33,758 nt of DNA from Bacteroidaceae bacterium (lineage in GTDB: Bacteria > Bacteroidota > Bacteroidia > Bacteroidales > Bacteroidaceae), in assembly GCA_017617315.1 (NCBI GenBank), contig JAFZWM010000050.1, positions 1 to 33,758 on the forward strand, read 5' to 3'. Position numbers and translations under genes: made by a program. The notes beneath the pieces are model-generated. The model was not told where the DNA came from. It searched no databases and saw nothing but the letters and a program-made list of their open reading frames with translations. Positions 22,826-33,758 of the stretch are shown here, piece after piece; the first letter of the stretch is position 1; every line of letters begins with the position of its first letter.

Positions 22826-23299
22826 GTTTTACAAAATCTTTTCTGCATATTCTTGCATTTGTTACATTTTGTGTTACCATAAGGCTGTTTGGCTATTCTT
22901 CATATAGTATTTTTTACAGAAATGAGTCTGGTTGATTGTGAAAAACAAGTCTGAACGGCGTGAACTGATTTTTATATTCGCCGCGCGGCAAAAATACTTT
23001 TTTAACATTTACATGAACTTTCTTTGGGTAAATACGGTTTTTTGGCGGTTTTGATACCTTGATGTAACAACCGTTGTAACAAATAACATCTGAGTGCTTA
23101 TTGTGAATTTTAAGAAATATATTCTTGTTTCTTGCCGGAAGAACGCTTATTTGTGTATTTTTTGAGTTTTCATGTTGTTTATCTTACAATAAGGGTGCGA
23201 TGAATATAAATTTTTCGTAAAATGACGCATTTTTCCTAAAAAAGTTTGTGAATTTGGAAAAATACTGCGTAATTTACGCTGTCATTTGTCACATTTATT
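22826..23299 (+). promoter_or_regulatory. Upstream region of the hybrid sensor gene
   Basis: No gene is seen here. The stretch is AT-rich. It contains TTTGTTACA (22858-22866) and a direct pair TGTAACAA at 23063-23070 and 23075-23082, 12 bases apart start to start, the second reading TGTAACAAA (reverse complement of the first motif). I could not identify a clear -7 box before ATG 23300. The direct repeats could be an AraC-type operator for autoregulation. Confidence 0.4.
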
Positions 23300-26200
23300 A
23301 TGAATACCCTGAAAAAACTAAGCGTCTTAATATTACTATTTTGTATTGTTTTACCAACGCGCGCGCAATTTAATATGCTGTTCACCTCCGACTATGATTT
23401 GCCAAACTCATTAGTCAACTGTATAGCCGAGGACAAGGACGGCATGGTGTGGATTGCTACCGAGGACGGATTATCACGTTACAACGGTTCGAGCTTTGTA
23501 ACATACAAGCAGATTCCCGGAAATCCAAATTCGATACAAGAAAACTTTGTCCGCTGTGTGTGCGTGGATAAACGCGGCCATGTATTTGTAGGAACAACGA
23601 TGGGCGTGCAGATGTTCAGACCGCTTACAAACGATTTCACACCTCTTTTGATAGATGAAAAACAAGGCATAAACTCGTGCAATGTAAATCAGATAGAACT
23701 GTTGCAAGACGGCAGTCTGGTGGTGGCAGGTGAGCAGTGCTTTACCATAACTGTTGATGAGAACGATGTTCCGCATGTAAAGCCAAACCTTGTAACCGGA
23801 AAGGTTGGCGTGCTTCATCGCTTCTTTGAGGACAGCAACGGCCGCAAGTGGGTTATTCAGCATTACAAAGTGTGCCGAATAAATCTCGAAGGCAAGCTGG
23901 TGCCTGTAAACAGCAGCAACAACCACGACAGCGCGTTCAGTTCGCTTTGCTGCGGTCCCGACCGCAAACTCTATGCCGGCAGCATGTTGGCCGGACTCTA
24001 TATCTACAACGAACTTACCGACAAGTTCGATTTGGTTGAAGGAACGGAGAGCCTTCTGAAAGTGCGCGATGTGAAGGCTATTCCGGGCACATTCACATTG
24101 TGCGTGGCTACCGACGGAGTGGGAGTGCGGTTCTTCGACTGCCTTTCGCATCATTTCATCGTTTCGCATCAGTTCGACGATCCTTTTATCGATATTGCTT
24201 CGCAGAAGGCACATTCATTATACATCAGCAAGCAGGGCGAGATTTGGATGGCTCTTTATCAGAAGGGCGTGTTCATGGCATCGTCATACTCCGTGCCGTT
24301 TCAGTACATCGGCCATCGTTCGCAGAAATACGATTTCATTGGCGACAGATGCGTAACTTCCATAATTCAGACACATTCGGGCGAGATTTGGACGGCTACC
24401 GACAATGGCGGACTCTACGGATTCACGCCCGATTTCAAGGTAATCCGCAAGTTCAACGTAAACACATCCGTGCCTAACGGATTGCCCTCGACAATGGGCT
24501 CGCTGTTCGAGGATTCGAAGCATAACGTGTGGTTCGGCTCGTACAATCAGGGCTTCGGAACGGTAAACTTGCAGACAGGAGAGTGCGACTATTGTCCGTT
24601 CGAGGGCAAGAAAATAAAGCAGATAAGCGTCTTCGGATATGCCGAGGATTCGCACGGACAGCTGTGGGCCGCCTCTATGGGAAACGGAATCCTGAAATAC
24701 AACGAGCAGAAAAGGCAGATGGAGACATGCATGAATGAATATTCGGCTGCATGGAGCACTTCGATATACTACGACAAGAAGACCGACATGATATTTGCCG
24801 GAACATACAACGGAGTGGTGATGTTTAAGACTACCGACCCTAAAAAGACGGCGAAGAACATTCTGCAAAAATATATTGTAAACAGCATCTCACGCGTGTC
24901 GCAGGATGTCGTGGCATTCTCTACAAACAAAGGCTTGGTTCTGTACGACATAGCAAAGAATAAAATTCAGGATTTTGCAGGACGACAGGGACTTGTGGGC
25001 AACACAATCTATGCCGCCCAGCCCGATCGCGAAGGCGGCTTGTGGATGAGTAGCGCGAACGGATTGATGCGCCTCGACCTGAAGAACAACTCGCTCGAGA
25101 CATACACCATGCGCGACGGACTTCAGGGAAACGAATTCTACAAAAATGCGTCGATGGTAAGTTCTGACGGCAGACTGTGGTTTGGCGGCATCAACGGCAT
25201 CACGGCATTCTCTCCAGCCGATATCAAGAAGAGCCACAGCAGTTGCATCGTGCGAGTGGTTGGCGTTAAGTCGGGCGAGAACAATATACTTCCGCTCGAG
25301 AAAGGCGAGTTCATCCTGCCAAGCAACACATCTTCGTTCTCGGTCGAACTTGCAACGCGTCCGCTTTACATGACATACCGTGTGGTTTACAGCTATCGCA
25401 TTGACAATGGCGACTGGGAGACGCTTCCGGTTGGAGTAAACCGCATCACGTTTAATAATGTAGGCTACGGAAATCATACGCTCTACACCAAGACAACCAT
25501 CGACGGTGTTGATTCAGACGTTACCGAGACATCGTTCATGGTAGAATATCCGTGGTTCTTGCGCTGGTGGGCAATCATATTGTGGGCAATGCTCATCGCA
25601 TTCATCGCATACATTTTGATGAACGAGGTAAACCGCCGTCGTGCGCTGCGCGACAGAATGCTTCAGGAGAAGCGCGAGAAGGACATAAACGAGGGCAAGA
25701 TTCAGTTCTTTATGAATCTGGTTCACGACCTTCGTACGCCTATTACTCTCATTTCCACGCCATTGCAGAAACTTATGCAGGTTGATAACGCTCCAGAGCG
25801 CGTTCGCCTGTATCAGATTATAAGCCGAAACGTAGGCCGTCTGCTCAGTCTTACAAACCAGATTATGGACCTTCGCAAGATTGACCGAGGAATGATGGAG
25901 ATTCATTGTGCCGAAGTGCCGGTAAGCAACGTAATCCGCTCAATAGTGAACAGCATGAACGATGTTGCCGAGACACGTCGCATAACCCTCTGTATGAACG
26001 ACATGACCGAGGAGAACACAAGAATGTGGCTTGATGTTGACAGCTTCGAGAAAATCGTCCTCAACATTCTGAGTAATGCCTTTAAGTACACGTCAGACGA
26101 CGGCAATATCGATGTTTCGTGGGAGACGACCGCTCCGAACGATTTCTTCAGAGAAGGTGCGCTCCGCCTCTGCATAACCGACAACGGAATTGGAATTCCG

Positions 26201-27304
26201 GCCGAGGAAAAGGAAAATATCTTCAAACGATTCTATCAAGTAAACAACGAGAAGCACATAAAAGGCACGGGCATCGGACTAAATCTTGTAAAATCGCTTG
26301 TAGAACTGCATCACGGAACGGTTGCGGTAAGCGATAATCCGAGTGGAAAGGGTACACGATTCACCATAGAACTGCCTCTCGGAAAAGATGTTTTCAGTCC
26401 TAAGGAACTGGAAGTGAGAAAGAAAGATGAGGAGAAGATAGAGGAAGTTGCATATAACGACGATGCCGTTGCAGAACGAAATACTGCGAAAGATGATGAC
26501 GGCTTGGCTCGCAACAATAATAATGTAGTTCAGACAATAAGTAGGAAGAAAGTCCTTATTGTTGATGACGACGAAGAAATCCGCTCGTTCCTGTGCGAGG
26601 AACTCGCCGCCCTCTACAACGTTGTTGATTGCGGCGACGGAGAGCAGGCTTACGAGATAATCTCGCGCGAGGGTGCCGACCTTGTCGTTAGCGACATCAT
26701 GATGCCGGGCATTGACGGAATAGAGCTTTGCAAGCGCATCAGAAACAATATGCGAACAAGCCATATACCAGTCATTCTGCTCACCGCCAAGGCGTCGGAC
26801 CGCGACAGACTCGAAGGCTTGCAGGCAAATGCCGATGCTTATGTAACAAAGCCGTTCAACCTTCAGCTTTTGCTCACTCTCATCGGAAATCTTCTGTATC
26901 GCCACGATGTGGTGCGCAACACATACAGCGGCAACGTAATGCCGTCCGACCGCATAGAGACGCCACGTGTGCAGAGTGCCGACGAGAAACTTCTGGCGCG
27001 TATCATCAAGTGCATAAACGACAACCTCAGCAATCCTGATTTGACCACCGACGACATAGCCCGCGAGGTAGGCTTGAGCCGTGTTCACCTCTTCCGCAAA
27101 CTGAAGGAGATGACCAACCAGTCTGCCACAATCTATGTGCGTAACATCCGCCTTACAAAGGCTTCGGAATTGTTGCGTCAGAAGAAGATGACCATATCGG
27201 ATGTTGCCTATGCCGTTGGATTCAGGACTCCGAAGAACTTCTCTTCGGCATTTAAGGAGCTATTCGGCATGACGCCGTCGGAGTACATGAACAGCGAGGA
27301 ATAG
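23300..27304 (+). CDS. Hybrid two-component sensor/regulator (HTCS) for the xylan genes
   Basis: This 1334-residue protein combines sensor kinase and response regulator. It has a signal peptide (about 1-22), two periplasmic beta-propellers with Reg_prop repeats (about 25-680; for example GMVWIATEDGLSRY) and a Y_Y_Y domain to about 745. A membrane helix (about 752-774) follows, then HisKA with H809 in NLVHDLRTPITLIS, HATPase (N922 region, D961 in DNGIGIP, GTGIGLNLV near 989), a receiver with D1089 and phospho-acceptor D1132 (SDIMMPGIDG), and a C-terminal AraC DNA-binding domain (about 1225-1330). HTCS proteins detect an oligosaccharide in the periplasm and activate adjacent polysaccharide genes. 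Here that points to a xylo-oligosaccharide, because the xylanase operon follows directly. Confidence 0.95.
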   Translation: MNTLKKLSVLILLFCIVLPTRAQFNMLFTSDYDLPNSLVNCIAEDKDGMVWIATEDGLSRYNGSSFVTYKQIPGNPNSIQENFVRCVCVDKRGHVFVGTTMGVQMFRPLTNDFTPLLIDEKQGINSCNVNQIELLQDGSLVVAGEQCFTITVDENDVPHVKPNLVTGKVGVLHRFFEDSNGRKWVIQHYKVCRINLEGKLVPVNSSNNHDSAFSSLCCGPDRKLYAGSMLAGLYIYNELTDKFDLVEGTESLLKVRDVKAIPGTFTLCVATDGVGVRFFDCLSHHFIVSHQFDDPFIDIASQKAHSLYISKQGEIWMALYQKGVFMASSYSVPFQYIGHRSQKYDFIGDRCVTSIIQTHSGEIWTATDNGGLYGFTPDFKVIRKFNVNTSVPNGLPSTMGSLFEDSKHNVWFGSYNQGFGTVNLQTGECDYCPFEGKKIKQISVFGYAEDSHGQLWAASMGNGILKYNEQKRQMETCMNEYSAAWSTSIYYDKKTDMIFAGTYNGVVMFKTTDPKKTAKNILQKYIVNSISRVSQDVVAFSTNKGLVLYDIAKNKIQDFAGRQGLVGNTIYAAQPDREGGLWMSSANGLMRLDLKNNSLETYTMRDGLQGNEFYKNASMVSSDGRLWFGGINGITAFSPADIKKSHSSCIVRVVGVKSGENNILPLEKGEFILPSNTSSFSVELATRPLYMTYRVVYSYRIDNGDWETLPVGVNRITFNNVGYGNHTLYTKTTIDGVDSDVTETSFMVEYPWFLRWWAIILWAMLIAFIAYILMNEVNRRRALRDRMLQEKREKDINEGKIQFFMNLVHDLRTPITLISTPLQKLMQVDNAPERVRLYQIISRNVGRLLSLTNQIMDLRKIDRGMMEIHCAEVPVSNVIRSIVNSMNDVAETRRITLCMNDMTEENTRMWLDVDSFEKIVLNILSNAFKYTSDDGNIDVSWETTAPNDFFREGALRLCITDNGIGIPAEEKENIFKRFYQVNNEKHIKGTGIGLNLVKSLVELHHGTVAVSDNPSGKGTRFTIELPLGKDVFSPKELEVRKKDEEKIEEVAYNDDAVAERNTAKDDDGLARNNNNVVQTISRKKVLIVDDDEEIRSFLCEELAALYNVVDCGDGEQAYEIISREGADLVVSDIMMPGIDGIELCKRIRNNMRTSHIPVILLTAKASDRDRLEGLQANADAYVTKPFNLQLLLTLIGNLLYRHDVVRNTYSGNVMPSDRIETPRVQSADEKLLARIIKCINDNLSNPDLTTDDIAREVGLSRVHLFRKLKEMTNQSATIYVRNIRLTKASELLRQKKMTISDVAYAVGFRTPKNFSSAFKELFGMTPSEYMNSEE

Positions 27305-27309
27305 TCTGA

Positions 27310-27354
27310 TTTGTTACAAAAGAGGTATTCTATAATTACATTACTATATATTTG
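27310..27354 (+). promoter_or_regulatory. Promoter and possible operator of the xylan operon
   Basis: TATATTTG (27347-27354) is a perfect -7 box. No -33 element is present, but TTTGTTACA lies at 27310-27318, close upstream of where a -33 element would lie. Its reverse complement and a second copy occur upstream of the HTCS gene. A promoter lacking -33 with a regulator site nearby fits activation by the HTCS. The leader is about 100 bases. Confidence 0.5.
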
Positions 27355-27381
27355 TAATTTTTTATATCTCGTCAGAAATAA

Positions 27382-29592
<2,211 letters not shown>

Positions 29593-29611
29593 AAAGACAA
29601 AAGGATAAAAA

Positions 29612-31861
29612 ATGAAACACATCATTTTAACAGTTATTGGTCTCTTCGGATTGTTGACAGCCGGCGCACAGAACAACGTGTCTGGCTTCTACGAGAAGAA
29701 TAAAGTTTTTAACTACAATGATGGCGAGAAAGCGGCGGGCGAGATTGAACAGCCCGCAACTTTCGACCCTAACTTCCACATCTATATCTGTTTCGGACAG
29801 TCTAACATGGAAGGCAACGCTAAGATCGAGCCTCAGGACAGAAAAGGCATCAACTCGCGTTTCCGTATGCTTTCGGCAGTCGATATGAACAAGATCAGCA
29901 GAAAGAAAGGACAGTGGTACGCAGCCGTTCCGCCTTTGTGCCGTGAGTACACAGGTCTTACGCCAGCCGACTATTTTGGACGTACCTTAGTAGAAAAATT
30001 ACCAGACAGCATTAAGGTAGGCGTCATCAACGTATCGGTTGGTGGTGCCAGCATAAATCTCTTCGACGAGGACAAGGCGCAGGCTTACATTGCCGGCTCG
30101 CCCGACTGGTTGAAGAATTTCTGCAAGGAATACAATGATAATCCATATCGAACAATCATAAATCTTGCCAAACAGGCCCAGAAGGTAGGCGTAATCAAGG
30201 GTATTCTTCTTCATCAGGGTTGTACCGACAACGGTCAGCAAGACTGGCCTAAGCGCGTGAACCTTGTATATACCCGTATGCTTACCGAACTGGGTCTTAA
30301 AGCGCAGGATGTTCCTCTGCTCGTTGGTAAACTGATGACCGAGGAAGATGGTGGATGCTGTTTCTTGCACAACACAGTAATTGATCATATAAAGGAGACG
30401 ATACCAACTGCACACATCGTTCCGTCTGCTGGCTGTCCGGGCGCAAAGGACAAACTGCACTTCACTGCCGAGGGATACAGAATCCTTGGACGCAGATATG
30501 CAGATGTCATGCTCAAACTGCTCGGACGCAGCCGACAGAACCCTATCGTTCAGACTTGCTTCAGCACCGACCCTGCTCCGATGGTGAGCGGCGACCGTCT
30601 GTATGTCTTCACCGGACACGACGAGGACAAGGCTGATTTCTTCTGGATGAACGAATGGCGCTTGTTCTCTACTGCCGACATGGTAAACTGGACCGACCAC
30701 GGATGTCCTTTGGCACAGTGCGACTTTAAGTGGGCCGACGACCGCTCATGGGCTCCTCAGTGCATCGAGCGCAACGGCAAGTTCTACCTCTATGTGCCAA
30801 TCCACTCAAAGATTTCGGGCGGTATGGCTATCGGCGTTGCCGTGGCTGACAAGGTTACAGGACCTTATCGCGATGCTCTCGGCAAGCCTCTCTACGAGGA
30901 TGGCAAGTGGGATCACATCGACCCAACCGTGTTCATCGATGACGATGGCCAGGCTTATCTCTATTGGGGAAATCCGCGCCTCTACTCTGTAAAGCTGAAC
31001 GAGGATATGATTAGTCTTGCAGGCGAGGTTAAGTGCGACAGCGGTCTTACCCGTTACACCGAAGGCCCTTGGATTTTCCATCAGCGCCAGCTCACAAAGG
31101 CCGAGAAGAAGAACCGCAAGATGTTCGATTCGAGCAAGAACTCGGCTTGGGGCAAGTATTTCATGATGTACGCTGCCGGCGGAATTCCTGAAAGCATTGC
31201 ATACAGTGAGAGCAACTCTCCGCAAGGTCCTTGGACTTATGTTGGCGACGTGATGGCTCAGACCAACAGTACAAACTCGTTTACAAACCATAGCGGTATT
31301 GTTGAGTTCAAAGGCCACAACTACTTCTTCTATCACACAGGCTGGTTGCCAAACGGCGGCGGATTCGGCCGAAGCGTGTGCTGCGAGGAGTTCAAGTGGA
31401 ACAACGACGGCCGTTTGCCACAGATTAAGCCGACATACGACGGTGTTAAGCCAATCGGCACGCTCAACCCATACAACCGCGTAGAGGCTGAGACCATCTC
31501 TTACAGCGACGGTCTTCGCACCGAGTGGAACAAGAAACGCGGCAACGTGTTCGTGAGCGATGTTCACAACGGCGACTGGCTCAGAGTTCGCGAAGTTGTT
31601 CTTGAGGCTGGCACTAAGTCAATCGAGGTTTCAGCAGCATCTGCATTGCAGGGCGGAAACATCGAGGTTCGTCTCGACTCGCCAGACGGTGTGGTTCTTA
31701 CTACCGTAAACGTTGCTCCAACAGGCGGCTGGGAAGAGTGGGAGACATTCTCTGCCAACATCGCCAACGCTCCAGAGGGCAAGCACGACCTCTACTTCTT
31801 GTTTAAGGGTCTTAAGGGTTGCAAGTTGTTCAACTTCGACTACTGGCAGTTGAAGAAATAA
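29612..31861 (+). CDS. Trimodular CE6 acetyl esterase - GH43 - CBM6 protein
   Basis: The protein is 749 residues with a signal peptide near GAQ (residues 17-20). The CE6-type SGNH esterase (about 50-300) has S64 in CFGQSNMEG and H283 in DKLHFTAEGYRILG and removes acetyl groups from xylan. The GH43 five-bladed propeller (about 310-610) has its base at D320 (TDPAPM), the pKa-tuning D437 (HIDPTVF) and the acid E484 (TEGPWIF), consistent with xylosidase or arabinofuranosidase activity. The C-terminal CBM6-like domain (about 615-748) begins YNRVEAETIS and ends FNFDYWQL. It starts 19 bases after the upstream stop, with AAGGA before the ATG. Confidence 0.92.
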   Translation: MKHIILTVIGLFGLLTAGAQNNVSGFYEKNKVFNYNDGEKAAGEIEQPATFDPNFHIYICFGQSNMEGNAKIEPQDRKGINSRFRMLSAVDMNKISRKKGQWYAAVPPLCREYTGLTPADYFGRTLVEKLPDSIKVGVINVSVGGASINLFDEDKAQAYIAGSPDWLKNFCKEYNDNPYRTIINLAKQAQKVGVIKGILLHQGCTDNGQQDWPKRVNLVYTRMLTELGLKAQDVPLLVGKLMTEEDGGCCFLHNTVIDHIKETIPTAHIVPSAGCPGAKDKLHFTAEGYRILGRRYADVMLKLLGRSRQNPIVQTCFSTDPAPMVSGDRLYVFTGHDEDKADFFWMNEWRLFSTADMVNWTDHGCPLAQCDFKWADDRSWAPQCIERNGKFYLYVPIHSKISGGMAIGVAVADKVTGPYRDALGKPLYEDGKWDHIDPTVFIDDDGQAYLYWGNPRLYSVKLNEDMISLAGEVKCDSGLTRYTEGPWIFHQRQLTKAEKKNRKMFDSSKNSAWGKYFMMYAAGGIPESIAYSESNSPQGPWTYVGDVMAQTNSTNSFTNHSGIVEFKGHNYFFYHTGWLPNGGGFGRSVCCEEFKWNNDGRLPQIKPTYDGVKPIGTLNPYNRVEAETISYSDGLRTEWNKKRGNVFVSDVHNGDWLRVREVVLEAGTKSIEVSAASALQGGNIEVRLDSPDGVVLTTVNVAPTGGWEEWETFSANIANAPEGKHDLYFLFKGLKGCKLFNFDYWQLKK

Positions 31862-31879
31862 TAAAATAAAACAGCATTG

Positions 31880-33475
31880 ATGAGAAAAAAATTCATTTCT
31901 ATTATATTCCTTTTTGTTGCATTTGTATCTGCTGCCAATGCGCAGCAGATGCAGGTGCGCAACCCTTTTATATGGGCGGATGCTCCCGACCCTGATGTAA
32001 TAAGGGTAGGCGATTACTATTATCTTGTTACAACAACCATGCACCTGTTTCCGGGTGCGCCGATAATGCGAAGCACCGACTTGGTTCATTGGGAAACAGT
32101 GTCTTACTTGTTCGACAAGATTACCGATACTCCGCGCTACGACCTCGAAGAAGGTACGGTTTACGGTCGCGGACAGTGGGCTACATCGCTCCGCTATCAC
32201 AAGGGCACGTTCTGGGCTTTGTTCGTGGCTAACGACGACCCGCACAAGTCGATGGTATTCAAGACCGACGACCCTGCCAAGGGCTGGAAACTTCACAGTC
32301 GTCTGCCGGCATATCACGATTCTTCGCTGTTTTTCGACGATGACGACCGCGTTTATGTCTTCTCTGGAAGCGGCGACATTCATCTTGTAGAGCTTACTCA
32401 AGATCTTACTGCTGAGAAGGTTGGCGGCATAAAGAAAACTCTCGAACTGAAAGGCAGACCTGCCGGACTGCACGAGGGTAGCCGCGTGATAAAGCACGAC
32501 GGAATGTATTATCTTTTGTGTATTTCGTGGCCGCAGACCGGACGTCAGGAAATTTGCTACAGAAGCAGCAACATCGAAGGTCCTTACGAGTCGAAAGTCA
32601 TCTTGAAGAGTGATTTCGGCGGATTCCCATACGCTGGTCAGGGCACAATCGTGAACGGCAAGAAGGGCGAGTGGTACGGAGTCATCTTCCAGGACCGTGG
32701 CGGATGCGGACGCGTTCTCACCATCGAGCCTTGCAACTGGATTGACGGCTGGCCAATGCTCGGCAATCTTTCTGACGGCAAGATTCCAGAGACAATGACG
32801 CTCGACGGCGTAGACAAGCGCGGCGGAAAGTCTGAATATGCCGTTATTGAACAGGATTATCAGTGGAATCACAATCTCATTCAGTCGGATGTGAAGATTC
32901 TCGACGGACAGCTTGTAAACGGCAACAAATGGACTCGCGGAGCTGTAAAGAAACTTCTGCTAAAGACATCTAAGAAAGCAAATAGCATCTTCGATGCGCG
33001 CAACACGCTTACATGGCGCACTTGGGGACCTCTCTGCACCGATACAATAAACGTAGATGCCTCAAAGATGAAGGACGGCGATGTAACTGGTCTTGCTGCC
33101 TTCAACGGCGATACGGGCTTCCTGAGTCTTCGTCGCGAGGGCGGAAGCACATATCTCATCTTCTCGGAGGAGAATGTTTCGCTTTCTGATGATACAAAAA
33201 CGATTACGAAAGTAGATTACAAGGAGATTGCACGCGTAAAAATCCCATCGTCAAAGCTGAAGAATGTGCGAATGGTGATGAACGGCGATTTCAATCCGGG
33301 ACGCGATATCGCAACATTCAGTTACAGTCTCGACGGCAAGAAGTGGAATGCCATCGGCGGCGACTACAAGATGCGTTTCGACTACCGTCGTCTGTTTATG
33401 GGTTCTCGCTATGCATTCTGCTATTACTCAACTAAGTCGTGCGGCGGAATGGTAACAGTTAGCCTTCCTAAATGA
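31880..33475 (+). CDS. GH43 beta-xylosidase/arabinofuranosidase
   Basis: This is a 531-residue exported enzyme with a signal peptide ending near ANA-Q (residue 22). The N-terminal GH43 propeller (about 25-320) has catalytic base D37 (APDPDVIRVGDYYYL), D147 (YHDSSLFF) and acid E199 (LHEGSRVI). The C-terminal half (about 335-531) is a beta-sandwich of the type that completes the active site in GH43 xylosidases. It probably trims xylo-oligosaccharides made by the upstream xylanase. Start: ATG 31880 is used; the codon just before it is TTG. It lies 18 bases after the previous gene and ends at a strong terminator, so it closes the operon. Confidence 0.92.
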   Translation: MRKKFISIIFLFVAFVSAANAQQMQVRNPFIWADAPDPDVIRVGDYYYLVTTTMHLFPGAPIMRSTDLVHWETVSYLFDKITDTPRYDLEEGTVYGRGQWATSLRYHKGTFWALFVANDDPHKSMVFKTDDPAKGWKLHSRLPAYHDSSLFFDDDDRVYVFSGSGDIHLVELTQDLTAEKVGGIKKTLELKGRPAGLHEGSRVIKHDGMYYLLCISWPQTGRQEICYRSSNIEGPYESKVILKSDFGGFPYAGQGTIVNGKKGEWYGVIFQDRGGCGRVLTIEPCNWIDGWPMLGNLSDGKIPETMTLDGVDKRGGKSEYAVIEQDYQWNHNLIQSDVKILDGQLVNGNKWTRGAVKKLLLKTSKKANSIFDARNTLTWRTWGPLCTDTINVDASKMKDGDVTGLAAFNGDTGFLSLRREGGSTYLIFSEENVSLSDDTKTITKVDYKEIARVKIPSSKLKNVRMVMNGDFNPGRDIATFSYSLDGKKWNAIGGDYKMRFDYRRLFMGSRYAFCYYSTKSCGGMVTVSLPK

Positions 33476-33525
33476 TTCTTATCCTGAAAATTTCATTTTT
33501 AGTAGTTTAGTTATCATAATTATTC

Positions 33526-33577
33526 ATCGACTCATACTTTAGCTTTCTTGTACTAAAGTGTGGGTCGATTTTTTTTA
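33526..33577 (+). terminator. Terminator of the xylan operon
   Basis: ATCGACtCATACTTTAG (33526-33542) pairs with CTAAAGTGTGgGTCGAT (33553-33569), followed by a run of T's. The stem tolerates a G-U pair. Confidence 0.88.
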
Positions 33578-33655
33578 AAAATTGACAATTTTTGAATTGA
33601 AAATTGAAAGTTGAAAATTGAAAATTCTGAATTGATTGATAACTTAGGATTTGTT

Positions 33656-33683
33656 ACGAACAATTTCGTCAGAAATTGTTCGT
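33656..33683. repeat. Perfect inverted repeat abutting the third array
   Basis: ACGAACAATTTC (33656-33667) and GAAATTGTTCGT (33672-33683) form a 12-bp perfect stem with a 4-base loop. The right arm runs directly into the 11-bp array that starts at 33682. Upstream, 33577-33635 is built of TTGAAAATTG-type repeats. Confidence 0.85.
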
Positions 33684-33758
33684 ACGTCCAAGGTACGTCC
33701 AAGGTACGTCCAAGGTACGTCCAAGGTACGTCCAAGGTACGTCCAAGGTACGTCCAAG
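33682..33758 (-). repeat. 11-bp repeat array, locus 3 (seven perfect units to the window edge)
   Basis: GTACGTCCAAG is repeated seven times with no change and continues out of the window. Its reverse complement, CTTGGACGTAC, is one base from the CTTGAACGTAC unit of loci 1 and 2, so it belongs to the same family in the opposite orientation. It is homogeneous, unlike the degenerate arrays, which suggests recent expansion. Confidence 0.95.

Noticed and set aside
31631-32872. 413-residue ORF on the minus strand
   Set aside because: It is antisense to two GH43 coding regions with intact catalytic motifs, so it is a codon-bias shadow.
33553-33735. Minus-strand ORF with repeated DVPWTYLGRT peptides
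   Set aside because: It is again generated by the 11-base tandem repeat, and it runs into the operon terminator.

Overview
The window looks like a Bacteroidales chromosome, most likely Prevotella or a close relative. The evidence is repeated promoters of the Bacteroidetes type (-7 box TAnnTTTG, often with TTTG or CTTG 19-20 bp upstream), a one-protein hybrid two-component regulator, a GH10-feruloyl esterase fusion of the kind described in rumen Prevotella, a GGGtGRT/IscU-like gene pair, and secreted proteins ending in a short 'GxxV..' tail. I saw no tRNA, rRNA, CRISPR or transposase gene.

Layout. (1) 270-2437, minus: a tRNA-modification pair, ttcA then mnmE. (2) 2583-5301, plus: a ThiD-like/AraC fusion regulator, its terminator, then pdxS-pdxT for pyridoxal phosphate synthesis. 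A probable small RNA lies just downstream on the minus strand. (3) 5597-9531, plus: a TlpA-like thiol-disulfide protein, an array of 11-bp repeats, then an operon of a PD40 envelope protein, an unknown protein and an FKBP. (4) 9625-11563: a cupin and a threonine aldolase-like enzyme (minus) and a small lipoprotein (plus). (5) 11638-16402, minus: five co-directional genes for a circularly permuted ATP-grasp protein, an alpha-E protein, a transglutaminase-like protein and two AstE/AspA-type M14 proteins. The last three are linked by 4-base ATGA overlaps. (6) 16819-19069, minus: the IscU-like/GGGtGRT pair and a 60-residue Cys-rich protein. (7) 19070-19618: a second 11-bp repeat array. (8) 19881-33475, plus: a secreted pectin methylesterase, a 1334-residue hybrid two-component sensor/regulator, and a three-gene xylan operon (GH10-CE1, CE6-GH43-CBM6, GH43). 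The window ends inside a third 11-bp repeat array.

The best candidates for something little described are these. The five-gene operon looks like a peptide or amino-acid ligation and trimming system, and one of its two M14 proteins has lost nearly all metal and catalytic residues. The AraC regulator carries a kinase domain whose catalytic motifs are erased, and it sits against the vitamin B6 genes, so it reads as a small-molecule sensor. The intergenic 11-bp repeat family occurs at three places, and two of its arrays have exactly 15 units each.

The xylan genes form a coherent pathway. The sensor detects an oligosaccharide. The GH10-CE1 enzyme cuts the backbone and removes ferulate. The CE6-GH43 enzyme deacetylates and removes arabinose or xylose, and the last GH43 trims xylo-oligosaccharides. 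No SusC/SusD pair is visible in the window.
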